64,000 nucleotides of DNA, taken from positions 6,962,001-7,026,000 of the forward strand of contig CM043967.1 in the NCBI GenBank assembly GCA_014529385.2. The letters are read 5' to 3'. This document shows positions 1 through 10,875 of the stretch, piece by piece (position 1 is the first letter of the stretch; each line of letters opens with the position of its first letter). This DNA comes from Adiantum capillus-veneris. Lineage: Eukaryota; Streptophyta; Polypodiopsida; Polypodiales; Pteridaceae. The position numbers and the translations under genes are program-made. Below the pieces are notes generated by a model. It was given only the letters and a program-made list of their open reading frames with translations. It searched no databases and was not told where the DNA came from.

Positions 1-1238
1 GATTCTCCTCTTTTGCGTCCTAGTTCGCTCTTAAACTAGGTGGTGCCCCTTGTGTAGTTGGGATTTGGCTGTGGGTTTGTTGTTTTGGTTTGTGTTGTGT
101 AGTGCCCCAGCCCCATTGAGCAGCACGGGAGCCTTGAAGGGTGTCTAGAGGCCACTCTTCTTGTTGCCCGCCCCGGACCGCCTCACTAGAATACGAATGC
201 AATGTCTATATCCTTTCCAACCACTTATCTCAATAAAAGCTAAGTGTTTATCTGTTGTTCCAAACCTTTGGTTTTTTGTAAGCAAATCTAACCAATTTTG
301 GTCATCAGCGAGTATGATAAGTTAATATAATAAATGGGGTTTGACCAAAAAAGTTGACCCTTTTTTACCCTTTAAGTTAGTACGATAAATGGGGTTTGGC
401 CAAATTTTGACAGAGTTTTGTTTGTATTTTGGGGAAATTTTCAAACAGTGTACACCATCTCCTTAAGAGACCCTACATAGTAGGTTTGAGGCTACGAGAT
501 AATCTACCAGCAAGTATCCCATGTATCAACATGCATCATACTTCATGAAGACTCATCCCAGGATCATCCATTAAAGTCGAGATCAAAAAGTATAATTGTA
601 AGGTTATCTGCCTAAATTAGCCTTCAATTTACGTAAGATATCTTCATCCCAGCTAGGTCATTCAACCAATAGAAAGTGTGTTATATTTTTTAGGTCTCAG
701 CTATCCTTGATCTTGTTAGTCCATCTCATGCCATTTTATGGCCATATGTGATTTAAAACATCCTCGATAAGCAATGCTTTTCAACAGTCTATTAGTATAG
801 TTTGTACCATCGTGAATATGCCTTAATACCGTCCCACAACCAGCAGTACAATCTCCAAAGTCACCATATGGCATTCAACAATCACAAAATGTCTTTGAAA
901 GAGATTAAAAATTCTAACACATAGGTTCTAGTTTATAATATTTGTTAGGTCAAGCTTTATGTTTCAAAAATAGGTTGCCAGCTAAGAAGTTGTAAAACCT
1001 TATCATGTGCTTTAGTGTATTGCAAGATTGGCTAGGGATAGGTCATCGCTATCCCTTCATCACAGGAGGGTCGGTTCATACCAAGTTAGTGTAGGTACTC
1101 CATCTCGGCATGGGAGACTCATCTTATTACCAAGTTAGGGTACGACCTCCATCTTGGCACAGGAGATAGCGAGAATGAGATTACCAAAGAGGGAACAAGT
1201 CAGCCAAGGTTTAGTCCAAGGATTTGTCAACTAGATAA
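1..1238. other. Intergenic DNA, no gene recognised
   Basis: AT-rich sequence without a credible coding region. Two related short blocks sharing the wording ATAAATGGGGTTTG lie at about 330-395, a small local duplication. An AATAAA is present near 230 but nothing recognisable is attached to it. The short open frame near the left edge is cysteine-free, low-complexity and has no family resemblance. Confidence 0.6.
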
Positions 1239-1263
1239 GTGTGTGTGTGTGTGTGTGTGTGTG
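1239..1263. repeat. (GT)n microsatellite
   Basis: An uninterrupted GT dinucleotide run seen directly, followed by GCGCACGCACA. It creates a spurious open frame of alternating C and V residues. Confidence 0.9.
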
Positions 1264-2100
1264 CGCACGCACATGCCTAGATCTTTGATTGGAGAGTGTG
1301 TGTCTCTCATCAAGAAGGCCATGAACATGGGTGGTGATGGTAGCTACATAAAGAGAAGCTCTCTTGTATGTGTGTCTGTGACTCAAGTTTTGAAGCCAAA
1401 ATCCTTTTTTCTACTACTTGTGAATGAGAGGGTGTTCCCCCATGTTCACCAATTTATAAGAATTTTGGTTGAACATAATGAGTTTTGTTAAAGGTAATTT
1501 TTGGGATGGTTTTTGATGTGTTTATATGCATGTTTGAGAGCGGCTATGAAGCCCCATCTTGGATATGCAAGGGTTGTTAAGATTATTCTTTTTATGATAA
1601 AAAATGTAGAGCTTAGCTTTAGTTTTCTTGTTGCTTTTTTTCTAAAATTTTACCAATGTTTTTGCTTTCTTGAGTGCAATTGATCATAGTTGGGGCTATG
1701 GCAGTGTAGAAAGAAGCTAGTCAAGTGTAGGCAAGGTTTGTGTGTGCTCAAAGGTGAGCAAATTTGTGAGTGGGGATCAGAATGTTTCTTCTTATGAGAG
1801 CTATTTTTATTTTCTTGATGTATCTTGAGATATTATAGAGGATCTCCTCCAAATCCTTCACAATGGTTTTTGCATAACTGGTGGACTACACCCATTGCAT
1901 AGCTCAAATATGGCCTTGTGACTGTCAATAAATGAGACTCCCAATCATTTTTTGATACGAGGTAATATCCTCAGTCTATTAGCCATCATCAACTAGCTCA
2001 CATTTTGAAAGTAGCTACATATATAGTGTCAAAGGATCTAATATTTTATTTCAATCACAACAAAAAAAGATTATGAAAGATTATAACAAAAAATTTCTTT
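1264..2100. other. Intergenic DNA, no gene recognised
   Basis: Open frames here are short and unlike known proteins. Nothing further is supported. Confidence 0.5.
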
Positions 2101-2239
2101 AGAGAAGAATTTTAGATTGTGTTGGCCCGATTTCATTGCACATTTTACACACTAGAACATCAAATCTAGGCATATAACTTAAAGAGAATCACACAAATAA
2201 GATTGACAAGTTGTGAAGGATCAAATTTTCTTGGAGTCG

Positions 2240-2285
<46 letters not shown>

Positions 2286-3350
2286 AAAAAGACTTTGTAT
2301 TATAATTATCTCGATGAGATCTTTGATTGCAATACAAGCTTGTGCTCTTGCGGAGCTTTTCTCAAATTAAAAAAAATGATGAGCTTCATGATTCCATGGT
2401 GTAACCCTTCTTCTCAAGCTCTAAACACCAGAAAGGACTACAACGGTAAGAGGTAGATGAGGATGACAATAAATATTTCTTAAGCAAAGAAGTAGTATTG
2501 TGTATATGTTTACTCAATTGCGAAGCTCTTAGCATAGCTAGAGTAGTAGAGAAGAAGAAATTGTATGCAATCACTTGCTTCCATAGCCAAGTTCTTGTGT
2601 AAGGAAACCCACTCTTGGACTCCCATGTGAGAAGGAGTGTGAGAACACTTGCTTTTCCAACATGAGCTCTTGGGAATGAGAGAAAAAGTGTGCAAAATGT
2701 TCAACAAGTACTGTCTTTTACCCCTACTCTCACTTGCAAAAAATCTCAAAAGGAAATTCTTGTTATATGAACCAATTGAAACTGAAGGCTTATAGAGAAA
2801 CTTTCTGCATACACTAACACTTGTCTACTACTATCCTTGCTATTCTTGAAAGAGCTTGCTCCCCCATTTTTTTGATTTCTCTTTAGGTAGGAAACACATG
2901 CACACACTTGCCTTCAAAACACTATGCATATGCAAGCTACTTTGGACATGTGGCTTAGCCAAACTTGGTGAATATGATCGGGTTGACATAACATTAGGCT
3001 TTTAATTTCCTCTAGCATTTATTAAAAACCATAGACTTAGCTTTAATTTTACTGGCTCGGGTGCAAGACTTTTGCACTATCTTTTTGAGGCTTTCTGAAG
3101 CTGACTCGGACTAGAGTCTACCTGCTAATTTAGAATCTGCTAAATTAAGATGGACTCTTAAAAAGGTTAAACTCACCCTTGGTCTTTAGAGTTTCACCTC
3201 CTGTGCAAAACCTTAGGACAGTGCTTTGGAGGTATCACAAAGCTAATCCCAAAACTTGCTAAATTTAGACTACCTTTGGTAATTTTTAACTTTATCTTAA
3301 GGCTTTTTAAACTTCATACTTGGAGTCTAATGAGTAAATTTAATTATTTA
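2100..3350 (-). repeat. LTR-like repeat, copy A (decayed)
   Basis: This stretch matches, in reverse complement, the repeat at 62131-63500. Shared landmarks are the CTCCAAAAAGACTTTGTATTATAAT block next to the poly-C tract, the GTGTTCTAGTGTGTAAAAT block (minus strand) and the region around 3110-3340 ending at AGTCTAATGAGTAAATTTA. A further partial copy follows at 3760-4745. The block order, and a primer-site-like sequence beside the right-hand copy, suggest an LTR of a retrotransposon; no coding domains accompany this copy. Boundaries are approximate. Confidence 0.5.
2240..2282. repeat. 43-bp poly-C homopolymer
   Basis: Forty-three consecutive C residues lie inside copy A of the LTR-like repeat, between TTGGAGTCG and TCCAAAAAGAC. 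The related copy at 63290-63305 has only a short G-rich segment at this point, so this is a local expansion or an assembly artefact. Confidence 0.9.
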
Positions 3351-3759
3351 AAATTGACATGGTTATTTTTTATTTTTAGACTCCTATAATTGCTCTAATT
3401 AGTCCCCATGGTCTTGTACCTTAATTAAGGTTGCTAAAGATAAGCTTATCTTGTCTTGACCTATACCTCTAACATGGGATAATTAAATAGCAATTATCAT
3501 TGCTCTTTTATAAACTTCTTTCCTTGTTCCAATTCTTTCACCAAACTAGCTAGGTCTACAAGCATTTTAATTGATTTCTCTTACTCTTTTTTATTTTCCT
3601 CTTTTATCTTCCTTTGGACCAAAGTCTTTGACCGAACTAAGTCTACAAGTACTTTAATCAATTCTTATTATTATAATTTTTTCGCATGCTTAAGTCTATA
3701 AATTAAGATGAAAAACTATTAAAAGGTTAGAAATTAATTTTCATGGCATTATCTCTCCC

Positions 3760-4745
3760 ATGAAATCATAGTGTAACCTTCCTTGTGAAAGAAATATTTG
3801 TTAAGCAAAGAAGTAGTATTTTGTATATGCTTACTCCATGGGCACGCTCTTAAAATAGAAGAAGAAGAAGAAGAGCAAGAAGATTTTTTTTGCAATCAGT
3901 TGCTTGGATTTGCATCCATAGCCAAAGTTCTTGTGCAAGAAAAATCCACTCTTGAGCTCCCATGTGAGAGGGCGTGTGAGGACAATTGCTTTTACACCTT
4001 GAGCTCTCGGGAATGAGAGAAAATGTCTGCAAAATGCCCAAGAGCCCTCTTTTACCCCTACCGTCACTTGTCAAAAATCTCAAAAGGGAATGCTTGTTAC
4101 ATGAACCAATCAAAGTGAGGACTTAAACAGCAACTTTATGCATATACATTAACCCTTGTCTACTACCCTCCTTCCTATTCTTGAAAGAACTCGTCCCTCC
4201 TCCCTTCTCTCCCCCCTTTTGGACTTCTCTTAAGCTAGGAAACACATGCACACACTTGCCTTCAACCCATTAAGCATATGCAAGCTACTTTGGATGTGTG
4301 GCCTAGCCAAACTTGGTGAAGATCGAGTAGAGTCAACTTACCAAATATGGTGGGGCTGATCTAACCTTAGACTTTTGATTTTTTCTAGCATTAATAAAAA
4401 ACCATAGACTTGGTGAAGATCGAGTGGAGTCAACTTACCAATTATGGTGGGTTGATCTAACCTTAGGCTTTTGATTTTTCTAGCATGATAAGTAAAAAAC
4501 CATAGACTTACCTTTTATTTTATTGGCTCGGGTGCAAGACCTTTGCACTTTCTTTTTGAGGCTTTACAAAGCTAACTCGGGCTAGATCCTACCTGCTAAT
4601 TAGAACCTACTAAATTAAGATGGACTCTTATAAAGGTTAAACTCATGCTTGGAAATTAGAGCTTCACCTCTTGTACAAAGCTTTGGAGGTACCACGAAGC
4701 TGGTCCCAAAACCTATCAAATTTAGATTGACTCTGGTAAGTTGAG
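3760..4745 (-). repeat. LTR-like repeat, copy B (partial)
   Basis: A second partial copy of the family at 2100-3350, in the same orientation; compare AAGCAAAGAAGTAGTATT at 2482 and 3803, and the GGCTCGGGTGCAAGAC block at 3054 and 4525. Its left part contains the left breakpoint of the 4.8-kb tandem duplication (3823), so most of it recurs at 8624-9546. The small protein-like frames inside it repeat in each copy and reflect the repeat, not a gene. Confidence 0.55.
4312..4500. repeat. 97-bp direct tandem repeat
   Basis: The segment beginning CTTGGTGAAGATCGAGT occurs at 4312 and again 97 bp later at 4409, each running to an ACCATAGACTT block, with a few substitutions. The pair is copied again at about 9113-9301 by the larger duplication, so it predates that duplication. 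Confidence 0.85.
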
Positions 4746-5657
4746 GCTTACAAAGGTGCAATATGTGTATGTTGCTTCACAAATGAAGCTAGAGACAGCA
4801 GTGGCTCCATCGAAGTTTCCTACAAATTGTAATTTTACTCCTCGTTCAAGTTTTTAGGTTATCTATTTAGTATTTTTGCCTTGTATGTTGCTTTTGATGA
4901 CTGTAAGATTTCCATTGCTTGTTCATGTTTGCAAATGTTTTTCCATCCAATTTTGTAGAGTGGGAGCCAATAGAGTCTTTCATAAGAACTTTTGAGGCCA
5001 TCCACACTGACCTTGGCATGTTGCTCTATGCTGTTTTGTCCATCTTATGAGCCTGCCTCATGTGACATTTTTTTTAATAATCATACTTATTTCACACCTA
5101 AGTGAAATGGGAATGGTAATTTTTCTCCAGTTCACTCGCCAACCTTGGATATTCTGGAATGGCCTAAGCCAGATAGTGCCTTGATCACAGCAACCAATAG
5201 GAGAATCAAGGTGGAAGTGCAAGCAACAATGAAGTGCACCTATGGTTCCCACAAAGCCACGGTAACATGGTTTATGTCTCTTCATGTATTTGTGTTAATC
5301 TTTTGACTTCTCACAGGACACCAACAATGTGGACTTGCAAAGGGGGCAGTGCAATCAACAAATTTCTTGCAGCTGAATGGGAGACTGAGGCGGTCAACCA
5401 CCAGGGAGATAGAACCAAGTGCTCTGTAGTTGCTGACAATGTGGTCTTCAAAGCTTGTCAATGGTCTTTTCTTATAGAAGATGGAAGCTGACGATGGAAG
5501 AGACTCTGATGTTGCTGATAGAGAATCAGTTGACCTGCAAATATTCCTTCATGATGATGCAGTGGACGACATTGCAGTGTATAATGATTGGCACCTCGGT
5601 CACCTTCACGAGTATCTTAATCTCAAATATACTTGCCCAAGCAATATCTCTTTGTAA
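4741..5657 (+). other. Exon-like fragments of an unidentified gene (copy 1)
   Basis: Several short open stretches are flanked by plausible splice signals: a frame at 4745-4837 followed by GTAATT; a stretch after TTTTGTAG at about 4967 reading WEPIESFIRTFEAIHTDLG; a stretch after TTTCTCCAG at about 5130 to the GTAACA donor at 5263, resuming after CTCACAG at about 5318; and a 58-residue frame at 5481-5657 preceded by TTTTCTTATAG and rich in Asp (many D-D pairs). No family is recognised and some joins hit stops, so this may be a decayed or captured gene. Copy 2 repeats the arrangement at 9542-10458. Confidence 0.25.
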
Positions 5658-5980
5658 TCAATCAAAAGGTTCTCTGCTCCAGAAAACAGAAGAGCTTTCT
5701 GTGTGAGAACATTCCATTTTCACGATGTATTTTTGTAAAAGCTTGTAATAGACACAAATTTTGCTCCCTAATATTAATACATACGGTGTTTTGAATCTCG
5801 TTTTTGCGCATACTTGTTTATTCTCAACTTGTTCAAGTTTTCAAATGAAACGTGCAATTTCTTTGATGTGGTTTCAATGTTTGTGTCTTTCAATGCTTTG
5901 CCGCGTGATTTTGTTTAAAATTATAGTTTTAAGTTTTTTTTAACGTTAATTCTAAGTGCTTTTCAAAAAGTGACCTTGGG

Positions 5981-5988
5981 TATATAAG
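5981..5988 (+). promoter_or_regulatory. TATA box of the decayed gene (copy 1)
   Basis: TATATAAG lies about 95 bp upstream of the ATG at 6075. The intervening leader is CT/AC-rich, like a plant 5' UTR, and would start near 6010. The identical element is at 10782-10789 in copy 2. Confidence 0.45.
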
Positions 5989-6074
5989 TGACTTTCTAGG
6001 TTTTAAACTTCATTTCTCACATTCACAAAACTCTAGCTTTAAGCTCTCTTTGCATCTTCTTCACGAACGAACCC

Positions 6075-6807
6075 ATGGCAACGTCTACTGATGTGCTTCT
6101 CACATAACTAGAAAAGGTATGACTTCCGGATAGAGCACATGAACTACTTAGTGTGCTCAAGGAGACAATTGACATGCAGGCCACTGCCAACCTTCATGCA
6201 GAGGCATTTGGAACTTTCTTGACTACATGGTGCAGCACATGGAAGAGTATGCCATAGTCTTTGAAAGATTCAACACGGCGTGGCTGCCAATGGATTTCCT
6301 CAAGCATCTCTATGCGGCCGACAAAAACTTTCGCTTTCGCTTGAGGTTTATTAAAGGCCTCATGGAACGGAACTACAGGACTGAGGATGAGGATGATCTC
6401 ATAGATTTGGGCATGGGGTGCATAGGCACCCAATTCATTTCTTGGGACATGGTTCTGGCCTTACTTGTGCTTGAGGGCATGGATAAGGGAAAATGAAAGG
6501 AAAAGGTCAACCAAAGACCACCTGTGACCATTGTGGAGGAATCAAATGAAGTTATTGAAGAGATTGATGAGCAGACTGAAACATCTATGGCACTCGTCCT
6601 CTTGCAAGAGCCCAGCTCCAGTGAAGAGGAAGATTTGATGATAGAGGGAGATGAGGTGTTGGAGGAAGTCCAAACCTCCAAATTCTTACTTTGCATGCAG
6701 TGGTGGTGGATGATCGTCATTTTTTGTTCCTTGATGACATTGCCAAAACATTAGGACTTAGAGATGAGTTGCTTGCAGTGCTTGCTATTAAGTTTCATAC
6801 TCGTTGA
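6075..6807 (+). pseudogene. Decayed gene for an unidentified acidic protein (copy 1)
   Basis: The ATG at 6075 follows a TATA box and leader, but the frame stops after ten codons. A long coding-like stretch resumes: a helical region (DRAHELLSVLKETIDMQA), then a segment of about 90 codons (6227-6496) with HMEEYAIVFERF and DEDDLIDLG, a TGA, and an acidic stretch (6524-6690) rich in E with EPSSSEEEDL. A frameshift near 6695 leads to a C-terminal piece (VVVDDRHFLFLDDIAKTLGL) ending at TGA 6805. At least three lesions break it. I do not recognise the family. The same lesions occur in copy 2. Confidence 0.45.
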
Positions 6808-7153
6808 AGATTCCCTCACCCTAAATGCTCACAAATGTATACCCTAAATGCTCACAAATGTATATTGGTACAGGAAAGCACCCAAGATCAGTCCTCTCCC
6901 ATTGTGCCTTGAGCCTAGGTCAAGGGGTGACAAACCCATAGGAAATTGTAAAATCCCCTCGTGTCAAGTCAGCCATTGATCCCATACCCACATATGTAAT
7001 TCGTAGTAAAACTAATCGATCATGATGTAATATCCAAATCAATACAGAATAATTGTTTTTGTTAACGATTTTGTCAACATTGCACTTTTTTTTTTGGTTC
7101 AATAAATTTCACTTTTGCAACGCATGCATAGAACCTCAAACATTCAGCGATGT

Positions 7154-7542
7154 GTCGGCCAAGGGGCACCTCTTGGGAATTTTTTTACGATACCGATTGA
7201 TCGGCCCGGGGGGGAGGGTACGGAGTCAACGGGACCACCACGGTGCCCAATGGAGTCGAAGGTGCAAAAAAAATCCATGTGTGCCACAACACGCAGGGGA
7301 GAGAAAAAAAGCCATGTGCCATCGTGCGTCTTGGTGGTCCCGTTGACTTCGTACGTCCCTCCTTCCCCCCCTCGTCCAGTTTTGTAAAAAAATTCTCGAG
7401 AGGTGTCCCCCGATCGATGAGTCGCTGCATGGCTTTTTTTAGCGCCGTCCAACCCTGTTGGGTGATCCATACACCATGGTGGTCCCGCCCCCCCCCCTTG
7501 CGATTTTGTAAAATAATCCCCAAGAGGTGTCCCTTGGTTGAC
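7154..7542. mobile_element. MITE-like foldback element (copy 1), 389 bp
   Basis: Outer terminal inverted repeats are visible: the left begins GTCGGCCAAGGGGCACCTCT and the reverse complement of the right begins GTCAACCAAGGGACACCTCT; both continue TTGGGRATT then an A/T tract. A direct GATGT lies on each side (7149-7153 and 7543-7547), a candidate 5-bp target duplication. Inside there is a second inverted pair: a GTACGGAGTCAACGGGACCACCA arm near 7220-7242 and its complement near 7336-7362. There is no transposase. The superfamily is unclear because the 5-bp duplication does not match the usual 8-9 bp of hAT or Mutator. Confidence 0.6.
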
Positions 7543-7694
7543 GATGTCGAGGTCAGTTTAAATTTAACATCTTGAACAATTTAAATACTTTAAAAAAACA
7601 ATGTACAAAATCAAGTTAAACAATTGCACGGAATAGTAGAAATTTGACTCTTTGAAAAGATTACAAATCTCATCAAGAGAGTACATGAGATAAA

Positions 7695-8089
7695 CTATTT
7701 CTTATGAAAGCATCCTTCGTTTTGCAAATTGATTGCTAGAGCTAAATCCATATTTTTCAATGTTAAGCGCTTAGCATGCACCATACAGGAAACACCATCG
7801 TGAAACAACTGCACCAAAATGTCTTCGGTGGCATCTTGTAGGGCTGGTAAGGCTGCACGTTGTATGCAACGAAATCATTGTATTCATCCATTATCTCTCT
7901 CATCACCCAAGAGAAGGCCGATTTGGATATGATGGGCTCAGTTCTCTTCTGATACTTTTGAATCTCCCGCAAAGCAATTGTGTTTGGTCTCCATCTCCGC
8001 TTTTATTGTGTTGTTGGTAGTGGTGGAGGAGCTGCCTGCCTTGCCCATTGAGGAGGATCATTTTTGTACTTTTTCTTCCTCTCCGGCAT
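7695..8089 (-). pseudogene. Histone H3-like pseudogene (copy 1)
   Basis: Minus-strand translation from the ATG at 8089 gives a short basic tail (MPERKKKYKNDPP, then AAPPPLPTT), a TAA at 8005-8003, and then, in the same frame, an H3 core: RWRPNTIALREIQKYQKRT, an alpha-1-like segment ending MREIMDEYN, a 1-bp frameshift in a T run near 7880, then ALPALQDATEDILVQLF, CMVHAKRLTL and MDLALAINL, ending at TAG 7697-7695. This follows histone H3 from the RYRPGTVALREI block to the end of the fold with no length difference once the frameshift is allowed for. The tail lacks the ARTKQTARKS motif. It is an H3 relative, broken twice; its loop 1 has the canonical H3 length, not the longer CENH3 type. Confidence 0.75.
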
Positions 8090-8097
8090 GTTGTTCT

Positions 8098-8373
8098 TCA
8101 GGTGTCACCTTGTCCTTCTTCTTCTTTGCACATTGCTTGGCTCTTTGAGGTATTTTCTAAAGTCCTTGAGATCCCAGCCTTTGCTTGTTGGGTGGCTTGA
8201 GCTCTATCCTCTGCCACCTTCCTCTTTGCCTCTGCTCGTACTTGTAAGTTTGCCAAGTGAGCTCTCTCGTCCTTAGCTCTTTGCCATTCCTCTTGCTCCC
8301 TCTGTCTTCTTTGTTCTTCTTGCATTCTTTGTGCTTCCTTCTCAATTGCCTTTTTCTTTTCCATCTCTTTCAT
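8098..8373 (-). CDS. Coiled-coil ORF of unknown role (copy 1)
   Basis: A 91-codon frame with a very Glu/Lys/Arg/Gln-rich helical composition (MKEMEKKKAIEKEAQRMQEE and further heptad-like E/R/Q runs) ends 9 bp upstream of the ATG of the H3-like relic, but in another frame. It may be an exon or fragment of a coiled-coil protein or a lost N-terminal part of the neighbouring relic. Such composition is common in plant transposon-associated and nuclear proteins, so no function is assigned. Confidence 0.3.
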   Translation of the reverse strand: MKEMEKKKAIEKEAQRMQEEQRRQREQEEWQRAKDERAHLANLQVRAEAKRKVAEDRAQATQQAKAGISRTLENTSKSQAMCKEEEGQGDT

Positions 8374-9541
8374 TTTTTTCCTCCTCTTGGCCTCTCGTGC
8401 TTGAGAAACTAGGTCGCGTGGTATTACTTTGATTACCCTTTGTTTGATTCACGGTCCAAATCTTCGCGGCGTGCTTTTCACTGTTGCCTCACATCAGGCG
8501 AGGGCTCCATATTTTGAAGCAGACCTATGTATTCCTCTTTGGTTGCTCTTGTTTCTTGCGTGGCTCTGTGTAGAGATGAAATTGGTGTGGGATCTAGCAC
8601 ATGTGTATGATTGGCATGATTTAGTATATGCTTACTCCATGGGCACGCTCTTAAAATAGAAGAAGAAGAAGAAGAGCAAGAAGATTTTTTTTGCAATCAC
8701 TTGCTTGGATTTGCATCCATAGCCAAAGTTCTTGTGCAAGAAAAATCCACTCTTGAGCTCCCATGTGAGAGGGCGTGTGAGGACAATTGCTTTTACACCT
8801 TGAGCTCTCGGGAATGAGAGAAAATGTCTGCAAAATGCCCAAGAGCCCTCTTTTACCCCTACCGTCACTTGTCAAAAATCTCAAAAGGGAATGCTTGTTA
8901 CATGAACCAATCAAAGTGAGGACTTAAACAGCAACTTTATGCATATACATTAACCCTTGTCTACTACCCTCCTTCCTATTCTTGAAAGAACTCGTCCCTC
9001 CTCCCTTCTCTCCCCCCTTTTGGACTTCTCTTAAGCTAGGAAACACATGCACACACTTGCCTTCAACCCATTAAGCATATGCAAGCTACTTTGGATGTGT
9101 GGCCTAGCCAAACTTGGTGAAGATCGAGTAGAGTCAACTTACCAAATATGGTGGGGCTGATCTAACCTTAGACTTTTGATTTTTTCTAGCATTAATAAAA
9201 AACCATAGACTTGGTGAAGATCGAGTGGAGTCAACTTACCAATTATGGTGGGTTGATCTAACCTTAGGCTTTTGATTTTTCTAGCATGATAAGTAAAAAA
9301 CCATAGACTTACCTTTTATTTTATTGGCTCGGGTGCAAGACCTTTGCACTTTCTTTTTGAGGCTTTACAAAGCTAACTCGGGCTAGATCCTACCTGCTAA
9401 TTAGAACCTACTAAATTAAGATGGACTCTTATAAAGGTTAAACTCATGCTTGGAAATTAGAGCTTCACCTCTTGTACAAAGATTTGGAGGTACCACGAAG
9501 CTGGTCCCAAAACCTATCAAATTTAGATTGACTCTGGTAAG

Positions 9542-10458
9542 TTGAGGCTTACAAAGGTGCAATATGTGTATGTTGCTTCACAAATAAAGCTAGAGATAGC
9601 AGTGGCTCCATCGAAGTTTCCTACAAATTGTAATTTTACTCCTCGTTCAAGTTTTTAGGTTATCTATTTAGTATTTTTGCCTTGTATGTTGCTTTTGATG
9701 ACTGTAAGATTTCCATTGCTTGTTCATGTTTGCAAATGTTTTTCCATCCAATTTTGTAGAGTGGGAGCCAATAGAGTCCTTCATAAGAACTTTTGAGGCC
9801 ATCCACACTGACCTTGGCATGTTGCTCTATGCTGTTTTGTCCATCTTATGAGCCTGCCTCATGTGACATTTTTTTTAATAATCATACTTATTTCACACCT
9901 AAGTGAAATGGGAATGGTAATTTTTCTCCAGTTCACTCGCCAACCTTGGATATTCTGGAATGGCCTAAGCCAGATAGTGCCTTGATCACAGCAACCAATA
10001 GGAGAATCAAGGTGGAAGTGCAAGCAACAATGAAGTGCACCTATGGTTCCCACAAAGCCACGGTAACATGGTTTATGTCTCTTCATGTATTTGTGTTAAT
10101 CTTTTGACTTCTCACAGGACACCAACAATGTGGACTTGCAAAGGGGGAAGTGCAATCAACAAATTTCTTGCAGCTGAATGGGAGACTAAGGCGGTCAACC
10201 ACCAGGGAGATAGAGCCAAGTGCTCTGTAGTTGCTGACAATGTGGTCTTCAAAGCTTGTCAATGGTCTTTTCTTATAGAAGATGGAAGCTGACGATGGGA
10301 GAGACTCTGATGTTGCTGATAGAGAATCAGTTGACCTGCAAATATGCCTTCATGATGATGTAGTGGACGACATTGCAGTGTATAATGATTGGCACCTCGG
10401 TCACCTTCACGAGTATCTTAATCTCAAATATACTTGCCCAAGCAATATCTCTTTGTAA
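9542..10458 (+). other. Exon-like fragments of an unidentified gene (copy 2)
   Basis: Counterpart of 4741-5657 at an offset of 4801 bp, with a handful of substitutions, for example in the Asp-rich frame at 10282-10458. The splice-like signals are preserved, but so are the doubtful joins. No product is assigned. Confidence 0.25.
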
Positions 10459-10781
10459 TCAATCAAAAGGTTCTCTGCTCCAGAAAACAGAAGAGCTTTC
10501 TGTGTGAGAACATTCCATTTTCACGATGTATTTTTGTAAAAGCTTGTAATAGACACAAATTTTGCTCGTTAATATTAATACATACGGTGTTTTGAATCTC
10601 GTTTTTGCGCATACTTGTTTATTCTCAACTTGTTCAAGTTTTCAAATGAAACGTGCAATTTCTTTGATGTGGTTTCAATGTTTGTGTCTTTCACTGCTTT
10701 GCCGCGTGATTTTGTTTAAAATTATAGTTTTAAGTTTTTTTTAACGTTAATTCTAAGTGCTTTTCAAAAAGTGACCTTGGG

Positions 10782-10789
10782 TATATAAG
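10782..10789 (+). promoter_or_regulatory. TATA box of the decayed gene (copy 2)
   Basis: TATATAAG about 95 bp upstream of the ATG at 10876, identical to the site at 5981-5988. Confidence 0.4.
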
Positions 10790-10875
10790 TGACTTTCTAG
10801 GTTTTAAACTTCATTTTTCACATTCACAAAACTCTAGCTTTAAGCTCTCTTTGCATCTTCTTCACGAACGAACCC

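Larger units (their letters stand above)
3823..8623. repeat. 4.8-kb tandem duplication, copy 1
   Basis: The segment from GTATATGCTTACTCC (3823) to GGCATGATTTA (8623) is repeated head to tail from 8624. The offset is 4801 bp up to about 6770 and 4784 bp in the right half; the change comes from a 23-bp internal repeat at about 6829-6866 present only here, a 3-bp insertion in copy 2 and homopolymer length differences. The copies otherwise differ by only scattered substitutions. The junction shares just GT (imperfect TTTNGT), as expected for microhomology-mediated or replication-slippage duplication. Confidence 0.95.

Noticed and set aside
20-202. 60-codon minus-strand frame at the left edge
   Set aside because: No homology, odd composition and no start context; likely chance.
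7144-7575. Several 80-110 codon frames on both strands
   Set aside because: They all lie on the foldback MITE; its inverted arms make frames on both strands.
7695-8089. CENH3 (centromeric H3)
   Set aside because: Loop 1 has canonical H3 length; CENH3 normally has a longer loop. Divergent H3 relic is the safer name.
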